Source of the DNA: Allobosea lupini
Lineage (GTDB): Bacteria > Pseudomonadota > Alphaproteobacteria > Rhizobiales > Beijerinckiaceae
DNA: 64,000 bases
Assembly (NCBI RefSeq): GCF_900109525.1
Contig: NZ_FOAN01000001.1
Coordinates: 620,001-684,000 of the forward strand
Direction of reading: 5' to 3'
Shown: one piece after another, positions 1-8,932 of the stretch
Layout: each line of letters starts with the position of its first letter
How positions within the stretch are numbered: the first letter of the stretch is position 1
Position numbers and translations under genes: made by a program
The notes under the pieces: generated by a model
Seen by the model: the letters and a program-made list of their open reading frames with translations, nothing else
Database searches by the model: none
Told to the model about the DNA's origin: nothing

Positions 1-606
1 GAACGAGCGGCGTCCAGTTCATCATGATCACGCTCGCCTTCGCGCAGATGGTCTTCTTCATCCTGGTCTCGCTGCAGATCTATGGCGGCGACGACGGGCT
101 GATGCTGGAGCGGCGCAACCAGCTGCCACTGATCGATCTCGCCCGGCCGCAGACCTTCTACTATCTCTGCCTGGCGCTGCTCGTGGCCTGGACGGCAATC
201 TGCGCCTCGATCGTCAACTCGCGCTTCGGCCTCATTCTCCAGGCGCTGCGCCAGAGCGAGCGGCGCGCCATCAATCTCGGCATCCGCCCCTTCCCGTTCA
301 GGCTTGCGGCCTTCGTGATCTCCGCCGTCGGAACCGGGCTCGCCGGCGTGCTGTGGGCGAACTACGCGCGTTTCGTCACCCCGGACATGGCCGCCTGGAG
401 CAAGTCCGGCGAGTTCATGGCGATCGTCGTGCTGGGTGGGCTCGGCACCCTGCTCGGCCCCATCGCCGGCACAGCGGTGTTCATCGCGCTCGAGCAACTC
501 CTCTCGACCTGGACCGAGCACTGGATGATCGTGATGGGACCGGTCCTGACGCTGGTTGCACTGTTCGGCCGGCGTGGCATCGCCGGCCGCCTGTTCGGAG
601 GCCGTC

Positions 607-614
<8 letters not shown>
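1..614 (+). CDS. livM: Branched-chain-type ABC transporter permease (LivM family), 5' truncated by the window
   Basis: Inner-membrane permease of a branched-chain amino acid or aromatic-acid type ABC importer. The reading frame is open from base 3 and enters the window mid-gene, so only about the last 203 residues are seen. Several hydrophobic helices are visible, and the C-terminal part has the glycine-rich GGLGTLLGPIAGT stretch typical of LivM-type permeases, the loop that contacts the ATPases. It overlaps the next gene by 8 bases and is followed directly by livG and livF, so the family call is firm. The substrate is not readable from sequence. The neighbouring aromatic genes make an aromatic acid as plausible as leucine. 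Confidence 0.9.
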
Positions 615-1379
<765 letters not shown>

Positions 1380-1386
<7 letters not shown>

Positions 1387-2081
1387 CGATCGAGGCATTG
1401 GAAGCCGGCTATGGACAGAGCCGGGTCCTGTTCGGCCTGTCGATGGTCGCGCGGGCCGGCGAGGTTGTCTCGCTCATCGGCCGAAATGGCATGGGCAAGA
1501 CGACGACAGTGCGCGCCATCATGGGCATGACCCGTCCAACAGGCGGTCGTATCAGCTTCGGAGATCACCCGCTTGCCGGGCTCGCGCCGCACGCGATCGC
1601 GCGGTTGGGACTTGGGCTCGTGCCGGAGGGGCGGCGGATCTTTCCCTCGCTGACGGTCGAGGAGAACCTCGTCGCCACCGCGCGCACCGACACGCGAAAC
1701 AGCAATGCGTGGACGCTCGAGCGGGTCGTGGCGCTCTTCCCGCGCCTCGGCGAGCGTCGCCGGCAGTCTGCGCGGACGCTGTCGGGCGGTGAGCAGCAGA
1801 TGCTGGCGATCGGCCGGGCGCTGATGACGAACCCGCGCCTGCTCATCCTCGACGAGGCGACGGAGGGACTGGCGCCGCTGATCCGCGCCGAAATCTGGCG
1901 CTGCCTCCACCAGCTCAAGCAGGCCGGGCAGACCATCGTCGTCATCGACAAGAACCTCGGCGAGATGGCCGCGCTGGTCGACCGCCACCACATCGTCGAG
2001 AAGGGCCGCGTGGTCTGGTCAGGCACGCCGACGGAGCTGGACAGCCAGGCCAATCTCGCCAAGCGCTATCTCGGCATCTGA
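1380..2081 (+). CDS. livF: ABC transporter ATP-binding protein, LivF type
   Basis: Second ATPase of the importer, 233 residues. Walker A is GRNGMGKTT, the signature LSGGEQQMLAIGRAL is intact, and Walker B is LLILDEATEGLAP, the TEGLAP tail being a LivF hallmark. The ATG at 1380 overlaps the livG stop and has GGGGAGG upstream. The hydrolase gene begins 12 bases downstream, so livMGF and the hydrolase are probably one transcript. Confidence 0.93.
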
Positions 2082-2093
2082 CGGAGGCGGAGG

Positions 2094-2966
2094 ATGACGC
2101 AGGCACCGATCCTCTATCGCGGCATGGACAGGGCGACGCTGGCGCGCGAATACGATGCGCGCGCCAGCGTGCCGTCGTTCGATGCAGAATACGCGCGCTA
2201 CGTCGCCGGCAGCGAGGCCGTGCAGCGCGAACACCGGCGCATCGCCGACATCGTCTATGACGCAGCAAGCGGCGAAACGCTCGACATCTATCCGGCGGAG
2301 CCCGGCGCGCCGCTCTTCCTGTGGATCCATGGCGGCTACTGGCGGGCAAGCTCGAAGGACGACAATGCCTTCGTCGTCCCGGGGCTCAAGGCACAGGGCC
2401 TGGCCGTCGCGGTCATGAACTATACATTGGCTCCGCAGGCCTCGCTGGACGAGATCGTCCGACAGACCCGCACCGCCCTCGCCTTCCTGCATCGCGAGCG
2501 GGCGCGCTACGATGTCGGCGCCATCGCGGTCGGCGGCTCGTCAGCCGGCGGACATCTCACCGCGATGCTACTCGCCGGCGGCTGGCATGCCGCCTACGGC
2601 ATGCCAGGGGATGTGATCGAGGTCGCGCTCGATCTCTCGGGCCTGCACGATCTGGAGCCGCTGCGCCATGTCGAGGTCAATGACTGGCTCGGTCTCGACG
2701 ACGCTTCGATCGCGCGCAACAGCCCGATTCGCCATGTTCCAATCCGGTCACGGACGGCGCTGATCAGCGCTGTCGGCGGGCTCGAAACCAGCGAGTTCCG
2801 CCGCCAGACCACCGACTTCGCCGCGACCTGGGCTGCCGCCGGCCATCGCGGCGACACCGTCGCCATGCCGCGGCACAACCATTTCGACATAGCTCTCAGC
2901 CTCGGCGACCGCGGCAGCATCCTGGCCGCGGCTGTCGCGAGCGCACTGGGACGACAGATGACTTGA
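2094..2966 (+). CDS. Alpha/beta hydrolase, arylformamidase (kynurenine formamidase)-like
   Basis: A 290-residue alpha/beta hydrolase. The oxyanion-hole motif HGGYWRASSKDD (around residues 79-90) is typical of the arylformamidase branch. The nucleophile elbow GGSSAGGHL follows near residue 145, and HNHFDI near the C-terminus supplies the catalytic histidine. Family members hydrolyse N-formylkynurenine and related N-formyl anilides or small esters. The gene has GGAGG upstream and follows livF by 12 bases. With the indole-type oxidation operon downstream, hydrolysis of an N-formylanthranilate-like intermediate is a reasonable idea, but that is inference. A generic carboxylesterase is the alternative. 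Confidence 0.8.
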   Translation: MTQAPILYRGMDRATLAREYDARASVPSFDAEYARYVAGSEAVQREHRRIADIVYDAASGETLDIYPAEPGAPLFLWIHGGYWRASSKDDNAFVVPGLKAQGLAVAVMNYTLAPQASLDEIVRQTRTALAFLHRERARYDVGAIAVGGSSAGGHLTAMLLAGGWHAAYGMPGDVIEVALDLSGLHDLEPLRHVEVNDWLGLDDASIARNSPIRHVPIRSRTALISAVGGLETSEFRRQTTDFAATWAAAGHRGDTVAMPRHNHFDIALSLGDRGSILAAAVASALGRQMT

Positions 2967-3044
2967 CCGGGATGAACCGGCCGCGCGCCGCAGTCGATAT
3001 CGAACCTGCTGGACATCGCCGCCGAATTGCGGAATCTCGCGGCG

Positions 3045-3497
3045 ATGACCGAAGCCCCGCAAGCTGATGTGCGTTTCCATCGGGCCGAATGGCCGTTCTA
3101 CTGGATCGCGCGCGTCACCGGCCGCTATTTCCAGACCATGGAGACGGCGCTGGACAGGATCGGCATCGACGTTCCCAGCTATCGCGTGCTGATGACGCTC
3201 TACGAAGACCGTCGCGTCAGCGTGTCGGCCATCGCCGATGCGTGTGTGATCAAGCTCAGCACCGCCACGCGCATCGTCCAACGCATGGCGAAGGACGGGC
3301 TGGTCGAGACACGGCCGAGTCTAAGCGACCGCCGTGTTACCGAGGTCAGCCTGACGCCCAAAGGCGAGGCCCTGCGCCACCAGGCCTGGGCGATCGCCGA
3401 GGGTGTCCTCGCCCACGCTTTCGCCGGCGTCGATGAGCGCGAGCGGCAACGTTTGAACCACCTGCTCGCCGGCGTCTTCGATCGTCTGCCAGGCTGA
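3045..3497 (+). CDS. MarR family transcriptional regulator
   Basis: Cytoplasmic winged-helix DNA-binding protein of about 150 residues. The wHTH core is visible as VSAIADACVIKLSTATRIVQ, followed by the wing RPSLSDRRVTEVSLT; the DxR pair of the MarR wing is present. The frame can also start at TTG 3027, but the ATG at 3045 gives the normal MarR length. It lies between the hydrolase and the oxidation operon, next to a perfect inverted repeat, so it is probably the local ligand-responsive repressor. The iac cluster regulator IacR is also of MarR type, which supports the pathway reading. Confidence 0.88.
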   Translation: MTEAPQADVRFHRAEWPFYWIARVTGRYFQTMETALDRIGIDVPSYRVLMTLYEDRRVSVSAIADACVIKLSTATRIVQRMAKDGLVETRPSLSDRRVTEVSLTPKGEALRHQAWAIAEGVLAHAFAGVDERERQRLNHLLAGVFDRLPG

Positions 3498-3586
3498 GCG
3501 CCCCCGTTCACTGCCCTCACTCCACGGGACGGACCGGCGTCCCGGCGCCCATCGCGCATATGGCCGAAAGATTGCGGGAAGAGGGA

Positions 3587-3615
3587 TTGCCAACGCGGCC
3601 TGGATACGGCATATT
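3587..3615 (+). promoter_or_regulatory. Candidate sigma-70 promoter of the flavin monooxygenase operon
   Basis: TTGCCA at 3587-3592 and CATATT at 3610-3615 are separated by 17 bases, close to the vegetative consensus. The -10 element lies inside the left arm of the inverted repeat at 3609-3638, the layout expected for repression by a dimeric regulator. No start-site data are available. Confidence 0.45.
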
Positions 3616-3638
3616 ACGTGAATAATCACGTAATATGC
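3609..3638. promoter_or_regulatory. Perfect inverted repeat, likely MarR operator
   Basis: The 13-base arm GCATATTACGTGA is followed by four bases (ATAA) and its exact reverse complement. It lies between the marR gene and the monooxygenase start at 3733. It is AT-rich in a GC-rich region and has no T-run, so an operator is likelier than a terminator. Assignment to this MarR protein rather than to the IclR protein at 6.6-7.6 kb is by proximity. Confidence 0.65.
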
Positions 3639-3732
3639 ATTGAGGAATTCGCTCACACGCCGTCGAGTGCCGAGCATGCCAAGCCGCTGGCGCGGCAGGC
3701 TAGGCGCAGCGCAAACTTTGGAGGGACGTGCC

Positions 3733-4881
3733 ATGAACAAGGCCTTGAACCCCGCCGCGGCTCGCGAAGCCGTCCTGAGCGCACTTCTCGACGAGATCCG
3801 CGCCCGCCGCGACGAGTTCGAGAAGCTGACCTACGTGCCCCTCGACATGGTTGAGAAACTCAAGACCGTCGGAGCCTACCGTGCCTTCGTGCCGAAGGAG
3901 CTGGGGGGCGACGCGAGCAGCCCGGCCGAATTCTGCCGGCTCATCGAACGGCTTTCGGAGGCGGACGCCTCGACCGGGTGGGTCGCGAGCTTCGGCGTCT
4001 CCGCGGTCTACCTCGCCGCCCTGCCGCCCGCGACCTTCAAGGCGATCTACGGGCAGGATCCCAACACTGTCTTCGCCGGAGCGCTTTTCCCGCCGCAGGC
4101 CGCGCGCGAGGTCGAGGGCGGTTTCGAAGTCCAGGGCCGCTGGCCCTATTGTTCGGGATGCATGGGTGCGAGCCTGATCGGAGCCGGCATCCGTGTCGAG
4201 GGCGGCTCAGCCTCTGGCCTCCCGCGCATGGCGGTGATGCCGCGCGACAAGGTCCAGATCAAGCACAGCTGGGACACGCTGGGGTTGTCCGCCACCGGCA
4301 GCCATGACGTGGTGGTCGACTGCGTGGTCGTCCCGGAGGAATGGACCTTCATCCGTGGCGGGCGCGCCCAGCGCGACGAGCCGATCTTCCGCTATCCCTC
4401 CATGGCGCTGGCGGCCCAGGTCTTGGCCGTCGTCGGATTGGGAACCGCCCGCGAGGCGCTGAACTGGCTTCACCGCGAGGCACGCGACAAGCCGGCGATC
4501 ACCGGCGCTCCGCCGATCGGCGCCCGCCCGCACATCCAGGCCGAACGCGGCCGGGCCGAGGCCCGGCTGCGGTCAGCCCGCAGCTTTTTCTACGAAGCGA
4601 TCGAAGAGGCGTGGGAGGATATTCTCGCGGGCGACGACCTCGAGCGCGATGTGCATGTCCGTCTGCGCCTGGGTGCAACCGAGGCGGCCGCGGCCGGCGC
4701 CGAGGTCACCCGCATGGCCTTCGTCATGGCCGGCACCGAAGCGATCCGCCGCGGACACCCGGTCTCGCGCTGCATGCTCGATGCCGCAGCCGTGGCGCAG
4801 CATGCCTTCCTCGGCCAGGGCACCTGGACATCCGCCGGCGCGGCCTTGCTCGGCCAGCCCAGTTTCCCCGGCTATCCCTGA
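3733..4881 (+). CDS. Flavin-dependent monooxygenase, acyl-CoA dehydrogenase fold (IacA/IifC-like)
   Basis: A 382-residue group D flavin monooxygenase with the acyl-CoA dehydrogenase fold. The N-terminal helical part includes VPKELGGD and ASTGWVASFG, the beta domain includes GRWPYCSGC and DTLGLSATGSHDV, and the C-terminal helical bundle ends with GQGTWTSAGAALLG. The ATG at 3733 follows a GGAGGG site; a longer frame from 3640 starts inside the operator region. With an unlinked-subunit flavin reductase, a small protein and a dehydrogenase downstream, the gene set matches indole (iif) and indole-3-acetate (iac) oxidation operons, where this enzyme adds oxygen to the indole C2-C3 bond. Family membership is secure. 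The indole substrate is inferred from context. Confidence 0.82.
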   Translation: MNKALNPAAAREAVLSALLDEIRARRDEFEKLTYVPLDMVEKLKTVGAYRAFVPKELGGDASSPAEFCRLIERLSEADASTGWVASFGVSAVYLAALPPATFKAIYGQDPNTVFAGALFPPQAAREVEGGFEVQGRWPYCSGCMGASLIGAGIRVEGGSASGLPRMAVMPRDKVQIKHSWDTLGLSATGSHDVVVDCVVVPEEWTFIRGGRAQRDEPIFRYPSMALAAQVLAVVGLGTAREALNWLHREARDKPAITGAPPIGARPHIQAERGRAEARLRSARSFFYEAIEEAWEDILAGDDLERDVHVRLRLGATEAAAAGAEVTRMAFVMAGTEAIRRGHPVSRCMLDAAAVAQHAFLGQGTWTSAGAALLGQPSFPGYP

Positions 4882-4905
4882 GACATCTGCGAGAGGAGAC
4901 CTGCC

Positions 4906-5274
4906 ATGACCGAAGCCAAGCCGATCCGAACCCTGTTCTGCATCGCCGTGCAGCAGAATTTCTTCGACCTGCCCTTCTCCCAGATCGGCCCAGTCTGGAA
5001 GGCGTTCGGCACGATGATGAAGGGGATCTCGGAGCTGCCGGGCGTCACGATCCTCGGCATGCTCGACGACGACGAAACCATGGTCGGCACCTCGCCCACC
5101 GGCTTCCCCTGGACAGCCTACATCATGGCCGACGTGCCGGACCGCGAGACCGTGCGGCTGGCCTGCAACCTCTTCCGCACCACGCCCGTGGGCGACACGG
5201 ACGAGCGACTTTGGAAGTACTGCCGGGTCGAAGCCCGGATGGGCCGGGCCCTGGAAGTTCCGACCAATCTTTGA
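4906..5274 (+). CDS. Small conserved protein, IacB/IifB-like candidate
   Basis: A 122-residue soluble protein without signal peptide or membrane segment. It opens with a beta strand (IRTLFCIAVQQNFF) and carries LPGVTILGMLDDDETMVG and PWTAYIMADVPD, consistent with a compact alpha/beta fold. GAGAGGAG precedes the ATG, 24 bases after the monooxygenase. No cofactor motif is visible. In iac and iif operons a small protein of this size sits between the same neighbours, and IifB has been reported to act as a cofactor-independent oxygenase on 3-hydroxyindolin-2-one. I infer homology from position, size and company, not from an alignment. Confidence 0.6.
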   Translation: MTEAKPIRTLFCIAVQQNFFDLPFSQIGPVWKAFGTMMKGISELPGVTILGMLDDDETMVGTSPTGFPWTAYIMADVPDRETVRLACNLFRTTPVGDTDERLWKYCRVEARMGRALEVPTNL

Positions 5275-5301
5275 GGCAGCCATCGCCTGCACGGAGCTCG
5301 C

Positions 5302-6057
5302 ATGACCGCCAGCGACAATCCCCACACCGCCATCGTCACCGGCGCCGCCTCAGGCTTCGGAGCCGTCGCCGCCCGTGCTCTGCACCTGGCCGGCCATCGG
5401 GTCGTCGTGACCGACATCGACGGGGACGCGGCGCGGCGTCTGGCCCTGGAACTCGACCCTGCCGGGGCGAACGCCATTGCAGCCGTGCTCGATGTCCGCC
5501 GGCCGGAGGATTTCGAACGCGTCCGCGACGAGGCGATCGGCCACTGGGGTTCGGTCGAGATTCTCGTCAACAACGCCGCCGTGACGGTTGCGCGGCCGCT
5601 GCTGGAGATCGAGCCTGCCGAATTCAACGCCGTGATGGCGACAAATGCGGGCGGGGTCTTCGCCGGCAGCCAGATCCTCGGCCGGCACTTCAAGGAGCGC
5701 GGCTACGGCCGCATCGTGAACCTCGCCTCGCTCGCGGGGCAGAACGGCGGCACGGCGACGGGCGCCCACTATGCCGCCTCGAAAGGCGCGATCCTGACCC
5801 TGACCAAAGTCTTCGCGCGCGATCTCGCGCCCTTCGGCATCACCGTGAACGCGATCGCGCCGGGGCCGATGGACACACCGCTCGTCCATGCGCTTGTGCC
5901 GGCGGAAAAGATGCCCGGCCTGCTCGCCAACATCCCCGTGGGGCAGCTGATCGACCCGGGCTTCGTCGCCGAGATGATCGTGCTGCTCGCTTCGCCCGCC
6001 GCCGCCTCTGTGACGGGGGCCTGCTGGGACGTCAATGGCGGCCTCTTCATGCGCTGA
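5302..6057 (+). CDS. Short-chain dehydrogenase/reductase (IacE/IifA-like position)
   Basis: A 251-residue classical SDR. The NAD(P) motif TGAASGFG is at residues 13-20, NNAAV at about 90-94, and the catalytic set is Ser143, Tyr157 and Lys161 (YAASK). The C-terminal WDVNGGLFMR is standard. D38 after strand 2 (VVVTDIDGD) suggests NAD preference. It is the third gene of the operon, 27 bases after the small protein. In iif and iac systems the equivalent enzyme oxidises the dihydrodiol made by the monooxygenase. The substrate here is inferred. Confidence 0.88.
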   Translation: MTASDNPHTAIVTGAASGFGAVAARALHLAGHRVVVTDIDGDAARRLALELDPAGANAIAAVLDVRRPEDFERVRDEAIGHWGSVEILVNNAAVTVARPLLEIEPAEFNAVMATNAGGVFAGSQILGRHFKERGYGRIVNLASLAGQNGGTATGAHYAASKGAILTLTKVFARDLAPFGITVNAIAPGPMDTPLVHALVPAEKMPGLLANIPVGQLIDPGFVAEMIVLLASPAAASVTGACWDVNGGLFMR

Positions 6058-6094
6058 CGCGCGACACGCCGGACACATTCGAGGGAGAGAGCCG

Positions 6095-6604
6095 ATGACT
6101 GTCAGCGCCACGAGCTTCCGCGAAGGCATGAGCTGCCTGGGCGCCGCGGTCAGTCTCATCACCTCGGGTGGTCCCGAAGGGCGCCATGGGATGACCGCCT
6201 CGGCTGTCTGCTCGATCACCGACAGTCCGCCGACGCTGCTGGTCTGCGTCAACCAGAAGAACCGCTCGCACGACGTCTTCAACGGCAACGGCAATCTCTG
6301 CGTCAACGTCCTCGCCGGCAGGCACGTCGCGTTGGCGGACATCTTTGCCGGGCGCGGCGATACGACCCGCTTCGAGACCGGGAACTGGATGACGCTGGAG
6401 ACCGGAGCGCCCGTACTGGCGGACGCGGTCGCCGCCTTCGACTGCCGGATCATGGAGCGTCGCGCGATCGGCAGTCATTCGGTCTTCTATGCGAGGGTCG
6501 TCGGCCTGCTCACATCGGCACAGGCAGCCGAGACCGTGATCTGGTTTGACCGCCGCTATCACCCGCTGAAGGCGGCGGTGTCCGAGCAAAGCAGCCTGGC
6601 CTGA
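6095..6604 (+). CDS. Flavin reductase, HpaC-like partner of the monooxygenase
   Basis: A 169-residue flavin reductase-domain protein with an FMN-binding split barrel. The conserved N-terminal half is FREGMSCLGAAVSLIT, GMTASAVCSITDSPPTLLVCVN and NLCVNVLAG, and the C-terminal H-S-V-F-Y-A-R-V segment is also typical. It probably supplies reduced FMN or FAD by diffusion to the monooxygenase at 3733. The start at 6095 follows a strong GAGGGAGAG site; the frame is open from 6035 but overlaps the SDR end. It is the last gene of the four-gene operon. Confidence 0.9.
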   Translation: MTVSATSFREGMSCLGAAVSLITSGGPEGRHGMTASAVCSITDSPPTLLVCVNQKNRSHDVFNGNGNLCVNVLAGRHVALADIFAGRGDTTRFETGNWMTLETGAPVLADAVAAFDCRIMERRAIGSHSVFYARVVGLLTSAQAAETVIWFDRRYHPLKAAVSEQSSLA

Positions 6605-6646
6605 GAGGCTGCGGCAATCCCGCGCTGCATAAGGCCTGCGTCGCGA

Positions 6647-7609
6647 TCAATCGCCCCAGCCTGCCGCCCTGGATATGGCGGCGGCGCGTGAGCGCAGCGC
6701 CTCGGCGATCGGACCGGCGAGATCGTCGTCCATCGTTCCGATCGGCCCCATCAAGGTGATCGCCGCGATCATCAACCCGGTCTGATCGAGGATCGGGGCC
6801 GAGAGCGAGGTGAAATTCGCCAGGAGCGCGTCACGGCAGCGGCTGATGCCTGCGGCGCGGATCGAGGTCAGCATCGTCTCGAGTTCGGCACGATCGCGCG
6901 GCGTGTCGTCGGGCCCTTCTCGCTCCTGCCGCGTTCGCTCCTCCTTGAGCGCCGCCACGACGAGCTCTTCGCTGAACGCAGGCGGCAGATGCGCGACGAA
7001 ATTGCGTCCGAGCGCCGAGCGAAGCAGCGGCAGCACGCTGCCGACGCGAAGCTCCAGGATAGGACGATTCCCACCGGCCTCGACACGGTAGATGATCGTC
7101 GGCCCGCGATTGCCCCAGACCCCGAGGAAGACGGTCTGGCCGATCTCATCGGCGAGCTCGGTCATGACCGGCCTCGCCGCCGTGAACACGTCGAACTGCT
7201 CGATCGCAGCCAGACCGAGCTTCAGCGCATAGGGCCCGAGCGCATAGCAGCCGGTGTCCTCCTCTTGCCGGACGATGCCCACCGCCTGGAAGCTGACCAG
7301 ATAGTAGTGGACGTTGGCAGCCGACATTCCGGTGCCTGCGGCGATGGCCTTGAGCGGTACTGGCCGCAGCGCCATGCGCAGATGATCGAGGATGCGGAAG
7401 CCGATCTCGATCGACTGGATGCCGCGCCGAGCCGGACGCCCGGCCTTGTCATCCGCACCCGTGAAGAGCTGCTCCGCAACTGATTCGGGCTGCTCGGCTT
7501 GCGAGCCAGAGGCGGATCGCGGACGGGACAGGCGCGCCGCCGAGTTGGAAGAACCCGGCGAATTTCCCTTTTTCGTCAATTGAATAACCCCGTTCGCGGC
7601 GTGCCTCAA
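6647..7609 (-). CDS. IclR family transcriptional regulator
   Basis: About 320 residues if the TTG at 7609 is used. Conserved sequence starts only near RGIQSIEIGFRILDHL, so the first 50 or so residues may be non-coding or a disordered tail, and TTG at 7579 is an alternative. The N-terminal HTH (LKAIAAGTGMSAANVHYYLVSF) is followed by the IclR effector domain (RPVMTELADEIGQTVFLGVW, LPLLRSALGRNFVAHL, SLSAPILDQTG). It points away from the nitrilase genes across an AT-rich spacer with an inverted repeat and may control them, the oxidation operon, or both. Confidence 0.87.
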   Translation of the reverse strand: MRHAANGVIQLTKKGNSPGSSNSAARLSRPRSASGSQAEQPESVAEQLFTGADDKAGRPARRGIQSIEIGFRILDHLRMALRPVPLKAIAAGTGMSAANVHYYLVSFQAVGIVRQEEDTGCYALGPYALKLGLAAIEQFDVFTAARPVMTELADEIGQTVFLGVWGNRGPTIIYRVEAGGNRPILELRVGSVLPLLRSALGRNFVAHLPPAFSEELVVAALKEERTRQEREGPDDTPRDRAELETMLTSIRAAGISRCRDALLANFTSLSAPILDQTGLMIAAITLMGPIGTMDDDLAGPIAEALRSRAAAISRAAGWGD

Positions 7610-7644
7610 CTGTGGGCAAGGCCGGATGGAATTTCAAGCTTGCT

Positions 7645-7663
7645 TGATTTGATATTATCAATC
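7645..7663. promoter_or_regulatory. AT-rich inverted repeat, candidate IclR operator
   Basis: The core at 7649-7661 is TTGATA-T-TATCAA, a perfect 6-base inverted repeat. Flanking TGAT and TCA extend it imperfectly. It lies upstream of the iclR gene and of the divergent nitrilase block, in an AT-rich pocket of a GC-rich region. Confidence 0.5.
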
Positions 7664-7737
7664 AGATTTGACTATAGCGAAATTTGAGCTGCTTCCGGCA
7701 TCGACCTGAAGCATGACAGCCGGCGAACGGGGATATC

Positions 7738-7884
7738 ATGGACACCGCGATGCGAGCCGGACTGTCGTTGTCGGTCGGCGATGTCTTCGCCGGGCTCTGG
7801 TATCCCATCGTCATCACGGCCGTGGTTTACGTCATCGGATCCCTGCTGCTGCCGAACCGTCCCGAGCTCGAGCCTGGCAACTGA
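7738..7884 (+). CDS. Small membrane protein, possible remnant of an MFS permease C-terminus
   Basis: A 48-codon frame beginning with ATG and ending at TGA 7882-7884. It has one hydrophobic stretch (WYPIVITAVVYVIGSLLLP), and the preceding VGDVFAGLWYP resembles the end of metabolite:H+ symporters. GGGG lies just upstream of the ATG. It may be a genuine small protein or the tail of a decayed transporter gene. The nitrilase starts 74 bases later. Confidence 0.35.
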   Translation: MDTAMRAGLSLSVGDVFAGLWYPIVITAVVYVIGSLLLPNRPELEPGN

Positions 7885-7958
7885 TCACCTCAGCCAAGCG
7901 GCGGCTCCGATCCCGGCTGCCGCGCACTCCCAATCATCGATCGAAGCGAGTTGATCCG

Positions 7959-8927
7959 ATGCAGCCGCCGCCCCTGCCACGCTACAAGGCCGCCGTCGCG
8001 CAGGTGGCCTCCGTTCCGGACGATGCGCAGGCTTCGGCGGCGAAGGCCGCCGGGCTGATCAGGGAGGCGGCACAGGCGGACGCGCGCCTCATCGTGTTTC
8101 CGGAAGCGTTTCTCGGTGGCTATCCGAAGGGGCATTCCTTCGGTGCGCCGGTCGGCATGCGCAAGCCGGAGGGCCGGGAGGCGTTCCGCCGCTACTGGGA
8201 AGCGGCCATCGCTCTCGACGGACCCGAGGTTGCGCTGATCACTGAGGCGACGGCCGAAACCGGTGTTTTCGCCGTCATCGGCTGCATCGAGCGCGACGGT
8301 GGCACGCTCTATTGCACGGTCCTGTTCTTCGACGGCGCGCAGGGTCTGGTCGGCAAGCACCGCAAGCTGATGCCGACCGCGGGGGAGCGGCTGATCTGGG
8401 GCTTCGGCGACGGCTCGACCATGCCCGTCATCGAGACCTCGCTCGGCCGGATCGGCGCCGTGATCTGCTGGGAGAACTACATGCCGATGCTGCGCATGCA
8501 CATGTTCGCGCAGAACATCGGCATCTATTGCGCGCCTACCGCCGACGATCGTGACAGCTGGCTGCCCTCCATGCGCCATATCGCGTTGGAGGGCCGCTGC
8601 TTCGTGCTGACCGCCTGCCAGCACATCCGCCGCGGTGCCTATGCAGACGACTACGACTGCGCACTCGGCGACGATCCCCGGACGGTGCTGATGCGCGGCG
8701 GCAGCGCCATCGTCGATCCGCTCGGCGCCGTACTGGCCGGGCCCGACTTCGAAGGCGAGACGATCCTCTACGCCGAGATCGATCCCGGGCAGATCGCCCG
8801 CGGCAAATTCGATTTCGACGTGGCCGGGCACTATGCCAGGCCGGACGTGTTCCAGCTCATGGTCGATGACCGGCCCAAGCGCGCCGTCGCGACGCTCGGC
8901 GGCAACGACACGACGCGGCAGGACTGA
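7959..8927 (+). CDS. Nitrilase (carbon-nitrogen hydrolase family)
   Basis: A 322-residue nitrilase-superfamily enzyme that converts a nitrile to the acid and ammonia. The catalytic triad is visible: Glu49 in FPEAFLGGYPKG, Lys136 in GKHRKLMPT, and Cys170 in VICWENYMP. The CWENYMP context and the length fit true (aryl-, arylaceto- or aliphatic) nitrilases rather than amidases. ATG 7959 starts the conserved YKAAVAQV segment. The frame is open from 7713, but that extension is arginine-rich and unlike any nitrilase. With the indole-type operon nearby, an arylacetonitrile such as indole-3-acetonitrile is a reasonable but untested substrate. Confidence 0.92.
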   Translation: MQPPPLPRYKAAVAQVASVPDDAQASAAKAAGLIREAAQADARLIVFPEAFLGGYPKGHSFGAPVGMRKPEGREAFRRYWEAAIALDGPEVALITEATAETGVFAVIGCIERDGGTLYCTVLFFDGAQGLVGKHRKLMPTAGERLIWGFGDGSTMPVIETSLGRIGAVICWENYMPMLRMHMFAQNIGIYCAPTADDRDSWLPSMRHIALEGRCFVLTACQHIRRGAYADDYDCALGDDPRTVLMRGGSAIVDPLGAVLAGPDFEGETILYAEIDPGQIARGKFDFDVAGHYARPDVFQLMVDDRPKRAVATLGGNDTTRQD

Positions 8928-8932
8928 CCTCG

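Noticed and set aside
3609..3638. Reading the inverted repeat as a terminator of the marR gene
   Set aside because: The stem is AT-rich, no T-run follows, and it overlaps a promoter; an operator explains it better.
4341..6098. A 585-codon frame across four genes of the oxidation operon
   Set aside because: It is Arg/Pro-rich, crosses four well-supported genes with their own ribosome sites, and has no domain.
3045..6604. A complete iac indole-3-acetate pathway
   Set aside because: The ring-hydroxylating dioxygenase, ferredoxin reductase and amidase genes of iac are not in this window, so only the iif/iac core can be claimed.
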